Below, one piece after another: positions 18,823 to 27,527 of a DNA stretch of 64,000 nt. The notes beneath the pieces are model-generated. The model did not search any database. It saw only the letters and a list, made by a program, of their open reading frames with translations, and was not told the origin of the DNA. This DNA comes from Rhodobacteraceae bacterium Alg231-04 (GTDB lineage: Bacteria; Pseudomonadota; Alphaproteobacteria; Rhodobacterales; Rhodobacteraceae). The stretch lies in the NCBI GenBank assembly GCA_900143635.1, contig FREY01000011.1:62003-126002 (forward strand), read 5' to 3'. The first letter of the stretch is position 1. Each line of letters begins with the position of its first letter. A program made the translations under genes and the position numbers.

Positions 18823-18879
18823 TGATTGCCCCTTTGGGCAACGGGGCGGGTGGGTGGGCGTTGCCCAAAGGGGCAATCA
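18823..18879. repeat. Perfect 21-bp inverted repeat with G-quadruplex loop between betB and betA
   Basis: The left arm is 18823-18843 and the right arm is 18859-18879; all 21 pairs match, from TGATTGCCCC inward to CAACG. The 15-base loop on the plus strand is GGGCGGGTGGGTGGG, four G3 tracts with one-base loops. The right arm includes the betB stop codon (18877-18879). On the bet mRNA the loop is C-rich; the G-tracts are on the template strand. No T run follows, so this is more likely a processing, stabilising or polarity element than a plain terminator. Confidence 0.9.
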
Positions 18880-20340
18880 GAACGGCGCCTCAACGTCGCC
18901 CATACGCACATAGACAGACTTCACCTGGCTGAAGTGTTTGATCGCTTCCTTGGAATTCTCACGGCCCACGCCCGAGGCTTTCACCCCGCCAAAGGGCGCC
19001 TCAACCGGTGCGTCATTGTAGGAATTGATGAAGCAGCTGCCCGCCTCCATGGCACCTATCACCCGATGGCCGCGGGTCAGGTCTGAGGTGAACACGCCAG
19101 CCGCCAGACCAAACTCCGTATCATTTGCACGGGCAATCACTTCTTCTTCGCTGTCAAAGTCCAGCACCGACATGACCGGGCCAAAAATCTCTTCGCGCGC
19201 AATCGTCATATCATCCGTAACATCAGCAAAGACGGTGGGCTGCATGTACCAGCCGGGCTGGTTCAGCCGCGCGCCGCCGTAAACCAGTCGCGCGCCTTCG
19301 GATTTGCCCTTCTCGACATAGCCCATCGCGATATTCAGCTGTGCCTCGGACACCATCGGGCCAAAGGTCGTCGCCTCATCCTGCGGATCGCCGATCACCG
19401 CGCCTTCCAACCGTTCGGCCAGACGCGCCAGAAATGCCTCTTTGATGCCCTTCTGCACAAAGACCCGTGTGCCATTGGAACAGACCTGCCCCGAAGAATA
19501 GAAATTGGCGAGGATCGCGCCGCTAACGGCATTTTCCAGATCGGCATCGTTAAAAATGATCAGGGGCGATTTGCCGCCCAGCTCCATGGTGACGTGCTTC
19601 ATATCGGCGGCAGCGGCGGCATAGACCTTCTTGCCGGTCGGCACCGAACCGGTCAGCGAGACCTTGTCGACGCGGCTGTCGGTGACCAGCGCGCCGCCAA
19701 CCTCGCCCATGCCCTGCACCACATTATAAAGCCCCGCAGGCGCGCCGGCCTCATGCAGGATCTCGGCAACTTTCAACGCACATAGCGGCGTGGTTTCAGA
19801 GGGTTTGAACACCATCGCATTGCCGCAGGCCAGCGCCGGGGCGCCTTTCCAGCAAGCGATCTGCGTTGGGTAGTTCCAGGCGCCAATGCCAACACACAGG
19901 CCCAGCGGCTCACGCACCGTATAGACCCAGTCCTGCCCCATCGGGATATGTTCACCCGTCAGGCTGGCGGCCAGACCACCAAAATACTCCAGCGCATCCG
20001 CACCCGATGTGGCATCCACATAGAGCGTTTCCGACAGCGGTTTGCCGGTGTCATAGCTTTCCAGAACCGACAGATCTCGGTTGCGGTCGCGCATGATATC
20101 GGCGGCCCGGCGCAGCACCCGGCCGCGTTCGGTGCCGGTCATCTTTGCCCAGACCTTCTGGGCCGCCTTGCCCGACGCCAGCGCCATCTCGACAATCTGC
20201 GGTGTGGCCGCGTGCACGGTGGCGATCTGTTCGCCAGTGGCGGCATAGATGACCGGGATCACCGCGCCAGCAGTGTCTTCGACATATTCGCCGCCAATGA
20301 AATGGCTGGCCTTGGGCTGTGCCGGGTGGGTCATGGTCAT
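18877..20340 (-). CDS. betB: Betaine aldehyde dehydrogenase
   Basis: NAD(P)-dependent oxidation of betaine aldehyde to glycine betaine, the osmoprotectant. 487 residues of the aldehyde dehydrogenase family. [20 protein letters not shown] is the cofactor/anchor loop, [14 protein letters not shown] holds the Rossmann motif, [14 protein letters not shown] carries the catalytic glutamate, and [14 protein letters not shown] carries the nucleophilic cysteine. It starts 133 bp after the BCCT transporter stop, with a hairpin between, and its stop codon forms the base of a 21-bp hairpin. Confidence 0.96.
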   Translation of the reverse strand: MTMTHPAQPKASHFIGGEYVEDTAGAVIPVIYAATGEQIATVHAATPQIVEMALASGKAAQKVWAKMTGTERGRVLRRAADIMRDRNRDLSVLESYDTGKPLSETLYVDATSGADALEYFGGLAASLTGEHIPMGQDWVYTVREPLGLCVGIGAWNYPTQIACWKGAPALACGNAMVFKPSETTPLCALKVAEILHEAGAPAGLYNVVQGMGEVGGALVTDSRVDKVSLTGSVPTGKKVYAAAAADMKHVTMELGGKSPLIIFNDADLENAVSGAILANFYSSGQVCSNGTRVFVQKGIKEAFLARLAERLEGAVIGDPQDEATTFGPMVSEAQLNIAMGYVEKGKSEGARLVYGGARLNQPGWYMQPTVFADVTDDMTIAREEIFGPVMSVLDFDSEEEVIARANDTEFGLAAGVFTSDLTRGHRVIGAMEAGSCFINSYNDAPVEAPFGGVKASGVGRENSKEAIKHFSQVKSVYVRMGDVEAPF

Positions 20341-20430
20341 CTGTTCAAATCTCGTATGTCTTGCGATGTTGCGAAAGTGAGCGGCGAAGCTTCGGATCTT
20401 TGTCTGGCTCCGCCGCCCATTGTCAGGAAA

Positions 20431-20459
20431 CCGGCCCCTCCGGGAACGAGAGGGACCGG
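20431..20459 (-). terminator. Hairpin between the BCCT gene and betB
   Basis: Stem CCGGCCCCTC/GAGGGACCGG, nine of ten pairs, 9-base loop. In the direction of transcription TTTCC follows. It begins 15 bp after the BCCT stop. It could reduce read-through into betB or cap the transporter message. Confidence 0.55.
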
Positions 20460-20473
20460 CCAGGGAGACCGCC

Positions 20474-21682
20474 CTAGTGGGCCGTCTTGATTTTGCCGAA
20501 GTCGAGTGTGTTCTCCTCCGGCGATGCTTTGATCGCCATCACCTCACGGCGTTTGAAGGCGACGATGTAAATGACGCAGGCCGCATAGAGCCCGATCACG
20601 ATGGAGCCGATCCATTCGATCTGCACCCAGCCCGATTTGAACAGCAGCACCAGACCAAACAGCAGCACGATGTTCAGCGCCAGATAGGGCAGCTTGCCCA
20701 GCCGGTCGGCCGACAGGTTCAGGTTGTCGGTGTAGAGCCGGATCAGCGAGTCGAGCGAGTTGACAACAAAGGTCACCCCCACCACCAGCATGGCCACGGC
20801 GATCAGACCGGCGGCCTCGATGCCATTGGCGTGGTAGAAGTAGAGCACCGAGAACCAGATCAGCAGCGGGATCGACGGGAAGATCAGCAAGGCGGCCAGC
20901 ACTTGCCAGGTCTTCAGCCCGCCGACAAAACGCGAGGTGAACTGACCGATCATGATCGACCAGGCAAACCACCAGAACAGGTAGAACTGGTGGTAATCGT
21001 TCATCGGCAGCACAAATTCATGGATATTGGTGAAGTAATCCCCCGCCAGCCCCATCGTGCCAAAGAGATCACCCAGCCCCATCGACGCGGCCAGCGCCAT
21101 GCCAAGGATCAGCGCAAAGAACAGCCAGGTCGAGGCCAGCGACAGAACTTTCACATATTTGATATCGGTCGAACTGTAGGCCGCCACCGAGATGGTCAGC
21201 AGCACAATCAGGTAGAACAGCGGGCCAACGGTCTCACCGTCGCCCAGCATTGGCGCGTACCAGGGCAGATAGGTCAGGAACAGATAGCCGGTGAAAGCGC
21301 AGGTTCCGATGATGACGATGTTGTTGACCCATTTCACCACCGGGATTTCAAAGAATTTCACCCGCGGTTCGATGACGCAGAAATAAAACGCGGTGAGAAA
21401 GTAGAAGGCCCAGATCAGAAAGCCCCAAAAGCCGAATTCGATCGCCAGCGGATTGGCAAAGCCATACTCCGGCGCGGCGGCGGTGTCGGCATAGACCGGG
21501 AATTCGGTCAGCGGGAACATGATCAGACCCACGTCCAGACCGGATGTGAAAAGGATCGCGATAAAGGTGAACAGCGGCACCGGAGTCACCCCGATATTGC
21601 GCAGATCCCACCATTTAATGACGCAGAAGATCACCAGCGCAAAGGCCAGCAGAATCCCTGCGGAAAGCAACGTTGTCAGCAA
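20474..21682 (-). CDS. BCCT family transporter, short form, probable choline uptake
   Basis: About 402 residues with ten to twelve membrane helices. [17 protein letters not shown] in the middle is a relaxed version of the BCCT signature (W-x-x-x-W-x-x-x-x-P-F in classical members). The TTG at 21682 was preferred because GGAGGG lies exactly 6 bp before it; an ATG at 21727 would lack a ribosome site. Classical BetT/OpuD proteins are 500-700 residues, so this is a compact relative. Position between betI and betB strongly suggests choline or betaine transport; the substrate is inferred. Confidence 0.82.
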   Translation of the reverse strand: MLTTLLSAGILLAFALVIFCVIKWWDLRNIGVTPVPLFTFIAILFTSGLDVGLIMFPLTEFPVYADTAAAPEYGFANPLAIEFGFWGFLIWAFYFLTAFYFCVIEPRVKFFEIPVVKWVNNIVIIGTCAFTGYLFLTYLPWYAPMLGDGETVGPLFYLIVLLTISVAAYSSTDIKYVKVLSLASTWLFFALILGMALAASMGLGDLFGTMGLAGDYFTNIHEFVLPMNDYHQFYLFWWFAWSIMIGQFTSRFVGGLKTWQVLAALLIFPSIPLLIWFSVLYFYHANGIEAAGLIAVAMLVVGVTFVVNSLDSLIRLYTDNLNLSADRLGKLPYLALNIVLLFGLVLLFKSGWVQIEWIGSIVIGLYAACVIYIVAFKRREVMAIKASPEENTLDFGKIKTAH

Positions 21683-21845
21683 AATAGTCCCTCCCTCTTT
21701 GGGGCGTCTTCCGGCCCCATTGGACATAGGGAGCGGACTTACCACGCTTATTCGATTCACCAAATCATTTTTTAAACAGCCATTCAAGTTTTCTTCTGGC
21801 CCAACAAGCGTTGCAACCGGCGCTTAGCCTTGCAAATAATGGTGC

Positions 21846-22421
21846 ATGGGCAGAAAACGCATCCGGGACATCCGGCACGAAGAACTGATTGAGGCCACCA
21901 TCACCGCTGTTCACCAGCGCGGATACGGCGTTGTTACAATGGCTGAAATTGCCCGCGAGGCCGGGGCATCGGCGGCCTCGATCAACTATTACTTCGGCTC
22001 CAAGGAAGGGCTGATGGAAGCCACCATGCGCCACCTGCTGAACAAGCTGAAGACAGCGATGATCGAGGGCTACGGCGCGGCAAATTCGCCCCGTGACCGG
22101 CTCTGTGCGGTGATGAATGCCAACTTTTCGGACGGTCTGTATTCGGTGCCGCAATGCAGCCTGTGGATGCAGTTCTGGGGCAGCGCGCCCTATTCAAAGC
22201 GTTTGTCGCGGCTACACCGAATCAACCGGGCGCGGGTGCGCAGCCATTTCCTCGCGGAGCTGCGCGCGCTCTTGCCGGCCGATCAGGTCGAAACCGCCCG
22301 ACAGGCGCTGCAATGTTATATGGATGGGGTTTGGTTGCAGGCGGCGCAATCAGATGTACCGGTTGATCCGGCCTGCGCGCGCCGCGCGGCGCATGACGTT
22401 GTTGATCTGGTGCTCGGCTAG
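21846..22421 (+). CDS. betI: Transcriptional repressor BetI (TetR family)
   Basis: 191 residues. The N-terminal TetR helix-turn-helix reads YGVVTMAEIAREAGASAASI, followed by NYYFGSKEGLMEATMRHLL. The C-terminal ligand domain has CSLWMQFWGSAPYSKRLSRL, the BetI-specific choline-sensing region. It is divergent from the BCCT gene across 163 bp and would repress the operon in the absence of choline. The divergent region includes the AT-rich stretch CCAAATCATTTTTTAAACAG, but a BetI box could not be assigned with confidence. Confidence 0.93.
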   Translation: MGRKRIRDIRHEELIEATITAVHQRGYGVVTMAEIAREAGASAASINYYFGSKEGLMEATMRHLLNKLKTAMIEGYGAANSPRDRLCAVMNANFSDGLYSVPQCSLWMQFWGSAPYSKRLSRLHRINRARVRSHFLAELRALLPADQVETARQALQCYMDGVWLQAAQSDVPVDPACARRAAHDVVDLVLG

Positions 22422-22433
22422 ATCCCGCTGCAG

Positions 22434-22497
22434 CGGCACGTAGTAGTCACCGGCACGCAGTACTGTCAGAGGCACGCAGTACGGTCACGGGCACAGG
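22434..22497. repeat. Short degenerate tandem repeat after betI
   Basis: Three units of 17-20 bp: CGGCACGTAGTAGTCAC, CGGCACGCAGTACTGTCAGA and GGCACGCAGTACGGTCACG, followed by the partial GGCACAGG. The region from the betI stop to 22603 holds no gene. Origin unknown; replication slippage is likely. Confidence 0.75.
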
Positions 22498-22603
22498 TTC
22501 ATAGAGAGAATGAACGCCGCAATGTTTGAAACACGCGGCGCCAAAGGGTTCGCAATGGGCGCCCTGCGCCGGTCTCCCGGCCGGCCCCCTGCCTTATGCG
22601 GCC

Positions 22604-23167
22604 TTATTCCAGACGGCGGAAATGCAGCGTTTCACCGGTTGGCATATATGTCAGCAGCAAATCACCACCGGTGATGCTTTCGATCCCATAGCACAGTTCT
22701 TCACCGCCATCAGATTGCGCCCGCAGATAGGATCCGCCGCCAGAGAAGCTGCCGCATCGGCCACTGACGCTGATCCGTTCCGCGACACGCATAGATCCGG
22801 AATAGGCGGTCGTGCGGGTACTGCCTTCGATAAAGAAGCGGTCCTGCACGTCCGAGGCAGAATACCAGCCGCCCTGCAGACCCTGCATAATCCCTTCCTG
22901 CATGACCGCAGGCACCGGCAGCAACAGCTGTGCCCTGGGAGGCGGCATCCGGACATCCATATCCATTGGCGCGCTGAGAAGCTGGATGTCGGTCAACTGG
23001 ATGGGCAGCCCATCCACCATCATCGCGGTCTCAAATTCCGACGACACAACAAGCGGTTCCACCTGTGAAATACAGTCCAGATGACCGCCACAATCTGGCT
23101 TTTGCATCATGAACACACCTGCGGCGACAGCCATGGCCACCCCTGCAGCAACATACAACTTTTTCAT
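22604..23167 (-). CDS. Secreted or membrane-anchored hypothetical protein
   Basis: 187 residues starting MKKLYVAAGVAMAVAAGVFM, an N-terminal hydrophobic segment that is a signal peptide or anchor. The ATG at 23167 follows GGAGACCGGT. The mature part has four cysteines (PDCGGHLDC; GRCGSFSG; EELCYGIES) that may form disulfides. The end, GGDLLLTYMPTGETLHFRRL, looks like a small beta-barrel. No family was recognised. It stands between betI and a DMT exporter without clear operon partners. Confidence 0.75.
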   Translation of the reverse strand: MKKLYVAAGVAMAVAAGVFMMQKPDCGGHLDCISQVEPLVVSSEFETAMMVDGLPIQLTDIQLLSAPMDMDVRMPPPRAQLLLPVPAVMQEGIMQGLQGGWYSASDVQDRFFIEGSTRTTAYSGSMRVAERISVSGRCGSFSGGGSYLRAQSDGGEELCYGIESITGGDLLLTYMPTGETLHFRRLE

Positions 23168-23269
23168 ACCGGTCTCCGGACACATGAATTCGATCTCGCA
23201 CTCATGGTCGCAGACAAGCGTTATAAGTCCGTTAGCCCGAAAGGAAAATTTCCGAAAAAACTCTGAGGG

Positions 23270-24175
23270 TCAGAATTTCACTGCTGGCACGGTCGGGGTT
23301 TGCATGCGCCGTTTCAACACCGCTTCGCGCCAGGACATATAACTGATCGCCCCTAGTATCATGGCACCACCGGCCACCACCCATATGTCCACCGGCTCTG
23401 AGAAGAAGACAACGCCGGTGATTGTCGCCCAGACCAGCTGCAAAAAGGTGACCGGCTGCGTCAGCGCCACCGGTGCCAGCCGGAAGGCCAGGGTCATCGT
23501 GTAATGGCCGCCCGTCGCCAAAGTCGCCACCGCAAAAAGCAACCCCACTTCGGCCCAGCCCACCGGCTGCCAGACGGCAATGGCAAAGGGCAAGACACCG
23601 ATGGTCGTGGCGACAGATAACAGGGCCACAACCCGGCCCGGATCAATCCGGTCGGCGAAAAACTTGGCGATCACATAGGACCCGCCCAGCGCCAAGGCTG
23701 CCCCAATCATGGCCAGATGGCCGGGGGACACTTCGCGGATACCGGGGCGCAGGATGATCATGGCGCCAATCAGGGCGACGCAAATTGCCATGATCCGCCG
23801 CAGGGCCAGCGGTTCACCCAAAAACAGCGCCGCAGCCAAAGTGACACAGACCGGCGTGAGGTAATTCATCGCCGTCACTTCCGCAAAGGAGATCTCGGTC
23901 AGCGCATAAAACCACAGCAGGATCGCTGCCGTATGAAAGACACCTCGCACCGCAGACAAGGCCCAGACCCGTCGACCCAGCGGTTCCCGAAACAGACGTA
24001 GGCAGGCAGGCAACAGCCAGAACAGCCCAAAGAAATATCGCAGGAACGCCCCCTGGGCAGACGGCACATCCCGCCCCACAAATTTCACAAGGGCGGTCAT
24101 CGATACAAACAGCATGCCTGTGACGATCATCCAAAGGACACTTTTGACGGGGTTATGCTGGGGGGCGACTGACAT
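23270..24175 (-). CDS. DMT superfamily (EamA/RhaT) transporter
   Basis: About 301 residues with ten predicted helices in two EamA repeats. The first repeat has VPSAQGAFLRYFFGLFWLLP and AEVTAMNYLTPVCVTLAAAL; the second ends PVDIWVVAGGAMILGAISYM. The ATG at 24175 is given, though a GTG five codons earlier is possible. Inner-membrane exporter of metabolites or amino acids; substrate unknown. A single gene, without obvious partners. Confidence 0.9.
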   Translation of the reverse strand: MSVAPQHNPVKSVLWMIVTGMLFVSMTALVKFVGRDVPSAQGAFLRYFFGLFWLLPACLRLFREPLGRRVWALSAVRGVFHTAAILLWFYALTEISFAEVTAMNYLTPVCVTLAAALFLGEPLALRRIMAICVALIGAMIILRPGIREVSPGHLAMIGAALALGGSYVIAKFFADRIDPGRVVALLSVATTIGVLPFAIAVWQPVGWAEVGLLFAVATLATGGHYTMTLAFRLAPVALTQPVTFLQLVWATITGVVFFSEPVDIWVVAGGAMILGAISYMSWREAVLKRRMQTPTVPAVKF

Positions 24176-24275
24176 GCCTTCATAGAGCACGGCTGACCAC
24201 CCGCGCTCAACCCTTCACTTGTTCAGCATTCACTCGCACACCGGCCCGTCACAAAAATGCGCGCTCCGGCCAAGA

Positions 24276-24878
24276 TCAGGCCAAGATCAGACCGGCCGCA
24301 ATCACCCACATTGTCAGGCCGACAAATGCATCCAGCAGCTGCCAGGCTCTGGGGATGGCAAACAGCGGCGCCAGCAAGGCAGCACCATAGCCAAGGGTAA
24401 AGAAGAAGGTGAAACTGGCCAGAACCGCCCCAACCCCAAACACAAAAGGGTTCGGATACTGCGCGGAAATCGCCCCCAGCAGAACCACCGTATCCAGATA
24501 GACATGCGGGTTCAGCCAGGTCAGCGCCAAGACCGTAAGCAGGACCGGCAGCAAAGCCGCCCCTGCCCCTTCGCCGCCGCTGTCCAATGCTGAACCGCCA
24601 GCCCAGGCCGAGCGCAGGTTTCGCGCACCATACCAAAGCAGGAACGCGGCCCCGCCCCAACGCGCGGCCTGCTCCAGCACCGGGTTGGCAGCGACCAGCG
24701 CCCCGAAACCGGCAACGCCAGCCGCAATCAACACCGCATCCGAGGTCGCACAGGTCAGGCAAATCCAGAACACATGACGCCGCCGCAACCCCTGTCGCAG
24801 CACAAAGGCATTCTGCGCGCCGATCGCCATGATCAGGCTGAACCCAAGGAAAAATCCGGCAAACAGGCTATTGGGCAT
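24276..24878 (-). CDS. LysE/ArgO family amino acid exporter
   Basis: 200 residues with six helices. FSLIMAIGAQNAFVLRQGL at the N-terminus and LALTWLNPHVYLDTVVLLG in the middle are the LysE/ArgO hallmarks. Family members export basic amino acids. It is divergent from a LysR-type gene of the ArgP/LysG branch, the usual arrangement in which the regulator senses intracellular lysine or arginine and turns on the exporter. Confidence 0.93.
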   Translation of the reverse strand: MPNSLFAGFFLGFSLIMAIGAQNAFVLRQGLRRRHVFWICLTCATSDAVLIAAGVAGFGALVAANPVLEQAARWGGAAFLLWYGARNLRSAWAGGSALDSGGEGAGAALLPVLLTVLALTWLNPHVYLDTVVLLGAISAQYPNPFVFGVGAVLASFTFFFTLGYGAALLAPLFAIPRAWQLLDAFVGLTMWVIAAGLILA

Positions 24879-24941
24879 TGGGGCGGTCCTTTCACTTCGG
24901 CTTTTGACTACGGCGGTTCCTGCCTGTATTCAAATTAAAGA

Positions 24942-24957
24942 TTATCACTCAAGATAA
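24942..24957. promoter_or_regulatory. Candidate ArgP/LysG operator
   Basis: Inverted repeat TTATC-N6-GATAA in the 88-bp gap between the divergent exporter and regulator genes, in a locally AT-rich stretch. It ends 9 bp before the regulator start. The shape is compatible with a LysR-type (T-N11-A) site. Confidence 0.5.
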
Positions 24958-24966
24958 GAGTTCCTA

Positions 24967-25866
24967 ATGCAGTTTGATCCCAGCCAGCTTGCCGCCCTTG
25001 CTGCCGTTCTGCGCCTCGGCTCCTTTGATGCAGCAGCTCATGCCCTTTCGGTCACCCCGTCTGCCATCTCCCAGCGGATCAAGGCGCTGGAGGAGAAGAC
25101 CGGCGGCACCCTGATCCACCGTGCCACCCCCTGCACCGGCACCGAAGCAGGGCTGCGCATCGCCAAACACGCCGAAGACATCGGTCTGCTGGAGGCCCAT
25201 CTGGCGCGCGATCTGTCGCTGGGCAGCGCTGATGCACCGGCGCGTCTGCGCATCGCGGTCACCGCAGACAGCGTCGCCACATGGTTCGTCGAGGCCATGG
25301 CGGCCTGTGACGGGGTGCTGTTTGATCTGGTGCTGGACGATCAGGACCACAGCGCCGACTGGCTGAAACGCGGCGAGGTCTCTGCCGCCGTCACTGCCCA
25401 TGGCCGTGCGGTTGCCGGTTGTGACAGCCACCCACTGGGTGAGATGCATTATATCGCCACCGCCAGCCCGGCCTTTATGACCCGCTGGTTTCCAGACGGC
25501 GTCACACCCGCCGCGGCGGCCCGCGCCCCCTGTCTGGTGTTCAACGCCAAGGACGGGCTGCAACGCCTCTGGCTGGAGACCCATGTTGGCCCGCGCCTGT
25601 CGCCGCCGGCCCATTTCATGGCCTCCAGTCAAGCCTTTGTTGACGCAGCACGGGCCGGGATCGGCTGGGGCATGAACCCGGAACAGCTGGTCCGGCGGGG
25701 GCTGCGCCGTGGCAAGCTGGTCGCCCTACTGCCCGATACTGCGCTTTCGGTGCCGCTGAGCTGGCAGGTCAGCCGCATCATGGCCCCGGCACTTGCCCCC
25801 GTTACCGCCGCCGTGCTGCAGTCCGCCCAGCGCAATCTGCCCCGCACCGCCCCCAAAGGAGCGTAA
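24967..25866 (+). CDS. argP: LysR-family regulator, ArgP/LysG type
   Basis: 299 residues. The winged helix-turn-helix is LAALAAVLRLGSFDAAAHAL followed by SVTPSAISQRIKALEEKTG. The S-A-I-S-Q-R-I-K-x-L-E pattern and HRATPCTGTEAG are typical of the ArgP (IciA)/LysG branch. The effector domain extends to the C-terminus. It is divergent from the LysE exporter, which it should activate with lysine or arginine. One base separates its stop from the next gene, so the nitroreductase is probably co-transcribed. Confidence 0.9.
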   Translation: MQFDPSQLAALAAVLRLGSFDAAAHALSVTPSAISQRIKALEEKTGGTLIHRATPCTGTEAGLRIAKHAEDIGLLEAHLARDLSLGSADAPARLRIAVTADSVATWFVEAMAACDGVLFDLVLDDQDHSADWLKRGEVSAAVTAHGRAVAGCDSHPLGEMHYIATASPAFMTRWFPDGVTPAAAARAPCLVFNAKDGLQRLWLETHVGPRLSPPAHFMASSQAFVDAARAGIGWGMNPEQLVRRGLRRGKLVALLPDTALSVPLSWQVSRIMAPALAPVTAAVLQSAQRNLPRTAPKGA

Positions 25867-25867
25867 C

Positions 25868-26560
25868 ATGTTCTCAAAATCCACCCTCAGCTACGAGCCT
25901 CTGCCACTGCCGGACCGGGCCAGCTATAGCGACGCCGAAATGGCCGCAAAATCCGGGGATTTCCTCGCCCATATGCGACGACGGCACACGGTCCGCGACT
26001 ATTCGGACCGCCCCGTTCCGCGCGCCGTGATCGAATCCTGCATAGCGGCCGCTGGCACGGCCCCTTCTGGTGCCAACCATCAACCCTGGCATTTCGTGGC
26101 CATCGCCAACCCCGCATTGAAGGCCCGCGTCCGCGCTGAGGCCGAGGAGGAGGAACGGCGGTTCTATGCAGGTGGTGCCGGAGACGAGTGGATCAAGGCG
26201 CTGGAACCCATCGGCACCACGGCCGAAAAGCCGCATCTGACCATTGCGCCCTGGCTGATCATCGTCTTTGCCCAGCGCTGGGGCCAGTTCGACGATGGCA
26301 GCCGCTACAAGAACTACTACGTGCCCGAAAGCGTCAATATCGCCACCGGGTTCCTGCTGACGGCGCTGCACACTGCCGGGCTCTGCACGTTAACCCACAC
26401 GCCCAACCCGATGAAATTCCTCAATGATGCACTGGGGCGTCCCGCCTCGGAAAAGCCGACGATGATCATCGCGGTCGGACACCCCTCAGAGGACGCAACA
26501 GTCCCCGGAGTCGCCAAGCTCAAGAAACCATTGCAAGACATCTCGACCTTCCGGGAATAA
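25868..26560 (+). CDS. Nitroreductase family protein resembling iodotyrosine deiodinase
   Basis: 230 residues, FMN-binding fold. RRRHTVRDYSDRPVP and AAGTAPSGANHQPWHFV form the FMN site. E96, Y100 and K121 have the same spacing (Y-4, Y, Y+21) as E157/Y161/K182 of human iodotyrosine deiodinase, which grip the amino acid part of halotyrosine. W108 and the late motifs SVNIATGFLLTALHTAGL, LGRPASEKP and VGHPSEDATVP also match. Reductive dehalogenation of halotyrosines is therefore plausible; it is inferred from residues recalled, not aligned by program. It follows the ArgP-like gene by 1 bp. Confidence 0.85.
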   Translation: MFSKSTLSYEPLPLPDRASYSDAEMAAKSGDFLAHMRRRHTVRDYSDRPVPRAVIESCIAAAGTAPSGANHQPWHFVAIANPALKARVRAEAEEEERRFYAGGAGDEWIKALEPIGTTAEKPHLTIAPWLIIVFAQRWGQFDDGSRYKNYYVPESVNIATGFLLTALHTAGLCTLTHTPNPMKFLNDALGRPASEKPTMIIAVGHPSEDATVPGVAKLKKPLQDISTFRE

Positions 26561-26614
26561 CCGCCCACCCGGCTTTTCCTTGCCACAAAGGCCTGCTGCC
26601 GCGATCATCAGCCG

Positions 26615-27460
26615 GTGGCACAGGATACGGCACCCCCGCTCGAACGGGCCTTCTGGCTTTATGCCGCCCTCCCGCGGGGGGCGGCGCTGGTGGCGGTCTG
26701 GTGCCTTGGGCTTGCTGGCCCTTTGCCACAGCTCCTGCTTGGCGGGCTTCTTCTGTGCGATCTACTGCTGTTTGTCTGGCAGGCACGCCTGTTCCAGCGC
26801 AGCGCCGACGACCATATCCGCACCCACGGCGCTATGGCGGCAGTTTGGGGCGGACAGTTAGCCCTGTTATTTGCGGCCTCTACTGCAGCCTCACTCTGGT
26901 GGGGTGTGTTCCTCAACGCAGGGCAAACAGAGAGGCCAGAGCTGTTCACTGAACAAATGGATCGGTTGCACGCCGCCGCCTACCGGCTGGAGTCTCCGGA
27001 CGGCGGGCGTGAAGTGCATTTCCGCGGCATCATCACCTATGGCCTGACCAAACGTCTGACCGCCTTTCTGAAAAACACGCCGCAAGCCGCTGTGCTGGTC
27101 CTGTCCAGTCCCGGAGGTCACATATACGAGGCGCGCGGCGCGGCGCAGGTCGTCCTTGCCCATGGGCTGGCCACCCGCGTCGAGGCCGAATGCGCCTCAG
27201 CCTGCACACTAATCTTCGCCGCCGGAAGCACGCGCACAATGGCCAGAGGCGCCCGCCTGGGGTTTCACGGCTACGGAGTGGAAAGCGGCGCCGGCCTACC
27301 CAACGTTGATCTGGCGGCAGAACAGGAAAAGGACCGCAGGTTTCTGCGTGATCGCGGCGCAGATGAGGTCTTTCTCGATCGGGCCTTCGCAACGCCGCAC
27401 AGCCGCATCTGGCACCTTGACCGTCAGGCCGCCAATAATGCCGGGCTTCTATCCCCTTAA
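26615..27460 (+). CDS. Membrane protein with ClpP/crotonase-like serine protease domain
   Basis: 281 residues. Two or three hydrophobic segments in the first 95 residues (LPQLLLGGLLLCDLLLFVW; LALLFAASTAASLWWGVFL) precede a ClpP-like domain outside or on the membrane. VLVLSSPGGHIYEA is the oxyanion-hole strand, ECASACTLIFAAG carries the presumed nucleophilic serine, and RLGFHGYG the histidine. This matches the COG3904-type periplasmic proteins. The GTG start at 26615 is uncertain because no clear ribosome site precedes it. Substrate unknown. Confidence 0.78.
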   Translation: MAQDTAPPLERAFWLYAALPRGAALVAVWCLGLAGPLPQLLLGGLLLCDLLLFVWQARLFQRSADDHIRTHGAMAAVWGGQLALLFAASTAASLWWGVFLNAGQTERPELFTEQMDRLHAAAYRLESPDGGREVHFRGIITYGLTKRLTAFLKNTPQAAVLVLSSPGGHIYEARGAAQVVLAHGLATRVEAECASACTLIFAAGSTRTMARGARLGFHGYGVESGAGLPNVDLAAEQEKDRRFLRDRGADEVFLDRAFATPHSRIWHLDRQAANNAGLLSP

Positions 27461-27466
27461 CGGAAC

Positions 27467-27495
27467 AAAAAAGGGCCTGCCCGATGGGCAGACCC
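27467..27495 (-). terminator. Terminator of yebC
   Basis: Stem GGGCCTGCCC/GGGCAGACCC (nine of ten pairs), 3-base loop, preceded on the plus strand by AAAAAA. On the minus strand this gives a six-T run. It lies 33 bp after the yebC stop and may also work weakly for the convergent gene. Confidence 0.88.
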
Positions 27496-27527
27496 TGTGT
27501 CTTTTGTCGATTGACGGCAAGCGTGGC

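Noticed and set aside
20420-21775. A 451-codon plus-strand frame opposite the BCCT transporter
   Set aside because: Very rich in His, Gln and Asp, as expected from the complement of a membrane protein gene. The minus strand has clear helices and a transporter motif.
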